Positions 32,266 through 32,687 of a stretch of DNA of 32,687 nucleotides are shown piece after piece. Each line of letters opens with the position of its first letter. The stretch's first letter is position 1. The stretch covers positions 1 to 32,687 of the forward strand of contig NZ_JACAOD020000009.1 of the NCBI RefSeq assembly GCF_016876135.2. The letters run 5' to 3'. Both the position numbers and the translations under genes were made by a program. Under the pieces are notes generated by a model. That model did no database searches. It was not told where the DNA came from and saw nothing but the letters and a program-made list of their open reading frames with translations. The DNA is from Candidatus Phytoplasma meliae. Its GTDB lineage: Bacteria > Bacillota_I > Bacilli_A > Acholeplasmatales > Acholeplasmataceae.

Positions 32266-32687
32266 TTATTTATGTTCGTTATATAAATCAATTGCTTGTT
32301 GGTATAAGGATTGGGATTGGTTATATAATTCTTGGGCTTGTTGGGTAGCTTGTTGAGTTTGAGTAATGTATGTTTGTGGTTTTTCTGTGTGTTGATAGAG
32401 TTCTTGTGCTCGTTGAGCTTCTTGGTTAGTTTGATTTCGAAGCTCTTTGGCTTGTTGGGTTTTTTGTGTTTGTTGAATAGCTTGTTGGTATAAGGGTTGG
32501 GATTGGTTATAGAGTGGTTTTGATAAATTGTATAAGGGTTTGGATTGATTATAGAGTGGTTTTGATGATTCATATAAGGTTTTTGATGATTTGCATAAGG
32601 TTTTTGATGATTCGTATAAGGGTTTGGATTTGTTATATAAATTTCTGGCTTGCCCTTTTTGTAAGAGGGTAAAGTTTGAGTTTTTTG
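32266..32687 (-). CDS. Heptad-repeat, Gln-rich protein (C-terminal part, runs off the window)
   Basis: The minus frame is open from the window edge to TAA at 32266-32268, about 140 codons, without a start because the gene begins beyond 32687. It contains a tandem seven-residue repeat (SKPLYNQ, SKTLYES, SKPLYNL types) followed by a Gln-rich, Ala-containing helical region with repeated AQELYNQSQSLYQQ-like units, ending AIDLYNEHK. The stop lies just before the strong terminator, supporting this frame over the other open minus frame (32259-32573). It could form a coiled or fibrous surface structure; the N-terminus is not visible. I do not recognise the family. Confidence 0.7.
   Translation of the reverse strand, partial: KNSNFTLLQKGQARNLYNKSKPLYESSKTLCKSSKTLYESSKPLYNQSKPLYNLSKPLYNQSQPLYQQAIQQTQKTQQAKELRNQTNQEAQRAQELYQHTEKPQTYITQTQQATQQAQELYNQSQSLYQQAIDLYNEHK
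32489..32635. repeat. 21-bp tandem repeat in the heptad-repeat gene
   Basis: Seven consecutive 21-bp units (TATAAGGGTTTGGATTGATTA-type), with TATA(A/G)(A/G) or CATAAG at each start, each coding seven residues. Confidence 0.85.

Noticed and set aside
32259..32573. Minus-strand ORF of 104 aa rich in Asn, Pro and Lys
   Set aside because: It lies in a different frame over the heptad-repeat gene. The other frame runs open to the window edge, has better residue composition and stops at the terminator; this one is a shadow of the 21-bp repeats.
32489..32635. CRISPR-like repeat array
   Set aside because: The units are contiguous 21-bp coding repeats with no spacers.

Overview
The window looks like a phytoplasma chromosome (Acholeplasmatales, 'Candidatus Phytoplasma'). 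It is strongly AT-rich, it has no cell-wall genes, and it carries a Dpp/Opp peptide ABC importer, Lon, trigger factor, PlsX, RNase III, LepA and the TldD/PmbA pair, plus proteins of types known mainly from phytoplasmas (a DUF2963-like domain, a Lys/Gln-rich giant coiled-coil protein). Trp is read from TGG and several genes end in TGA, so the standard bacterial code applies, as in phytoplasmas and unlike mycoplasmas. This placement is my inference; I ran no database search.

Layout. 1-561 is gene-poor. 562-3654 encodes a giant coiled-coil protein. 3748-9742 is a peptide ABC importer in the order F, D, (decayed gap), A, B, C. 10167-10649 is a Nudix hydrolase and 10785-10955 a small Cys-rich ORF that is probably a gene remnant. 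11068-13380 (minus) holds a DnaD-like gene, rnc and plsX, the last two overlapping. 13751-14080 is an unknown gene, followed by an AT-rich gap with two DnaA-box-like sites and a perfect palindrome. 14702-18407 is tig-lon. 18452-22466 (minus) holds a membrane protein, pmbA and a broken tldD. 22634-32066 (minus) is lepA, split by a mobile element. The right edge is the C-terminal part of a heptad-repeat protein that runs off the window.

The main discovery is at 23373-30982. A 7,610-bp element, with all genes on the plus strand, lies inside lepA. It has near-identical 19-bp terminal inverted repeats and is flanked by a 5-bp CTTGA direct repeat. Removing the element and one repeat copy rejoins lepA in frame at exactly 606 codons. 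The element carries three small single-membrane-span proteins, a short UvrD/Rep-type helicase, SSB, an anchored cytosolic protein overlapping a multi-span membrane protein, an anchored decapeptide-repeat protein fused to a DUF2963-like tail of different codon usage, a long imperfect palindrome that may be a replication origin, and a large HUH replication initiator with a two-tyrosine YVSKY motif as in phiX174 gpA-type Reps. No transposase or integrase is visible. It does not have the gene content I know for PMUs (tra5, dnaB, dnaG, tmk) and looks more like an integrated rolling-circle plasmid or ssDNA-phage-like replicon.

A second notable lesion is in tldD. Three copies of a 10-bp unit break the frame, and removing one unit restores a 457-residue TldD with its metal motif. 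This could be slippage-driven phase variation, recent decay or an assembly error. Two conserved genes, lepA and tldD, are thus broken within 10 kb by unrelated mechanisms.
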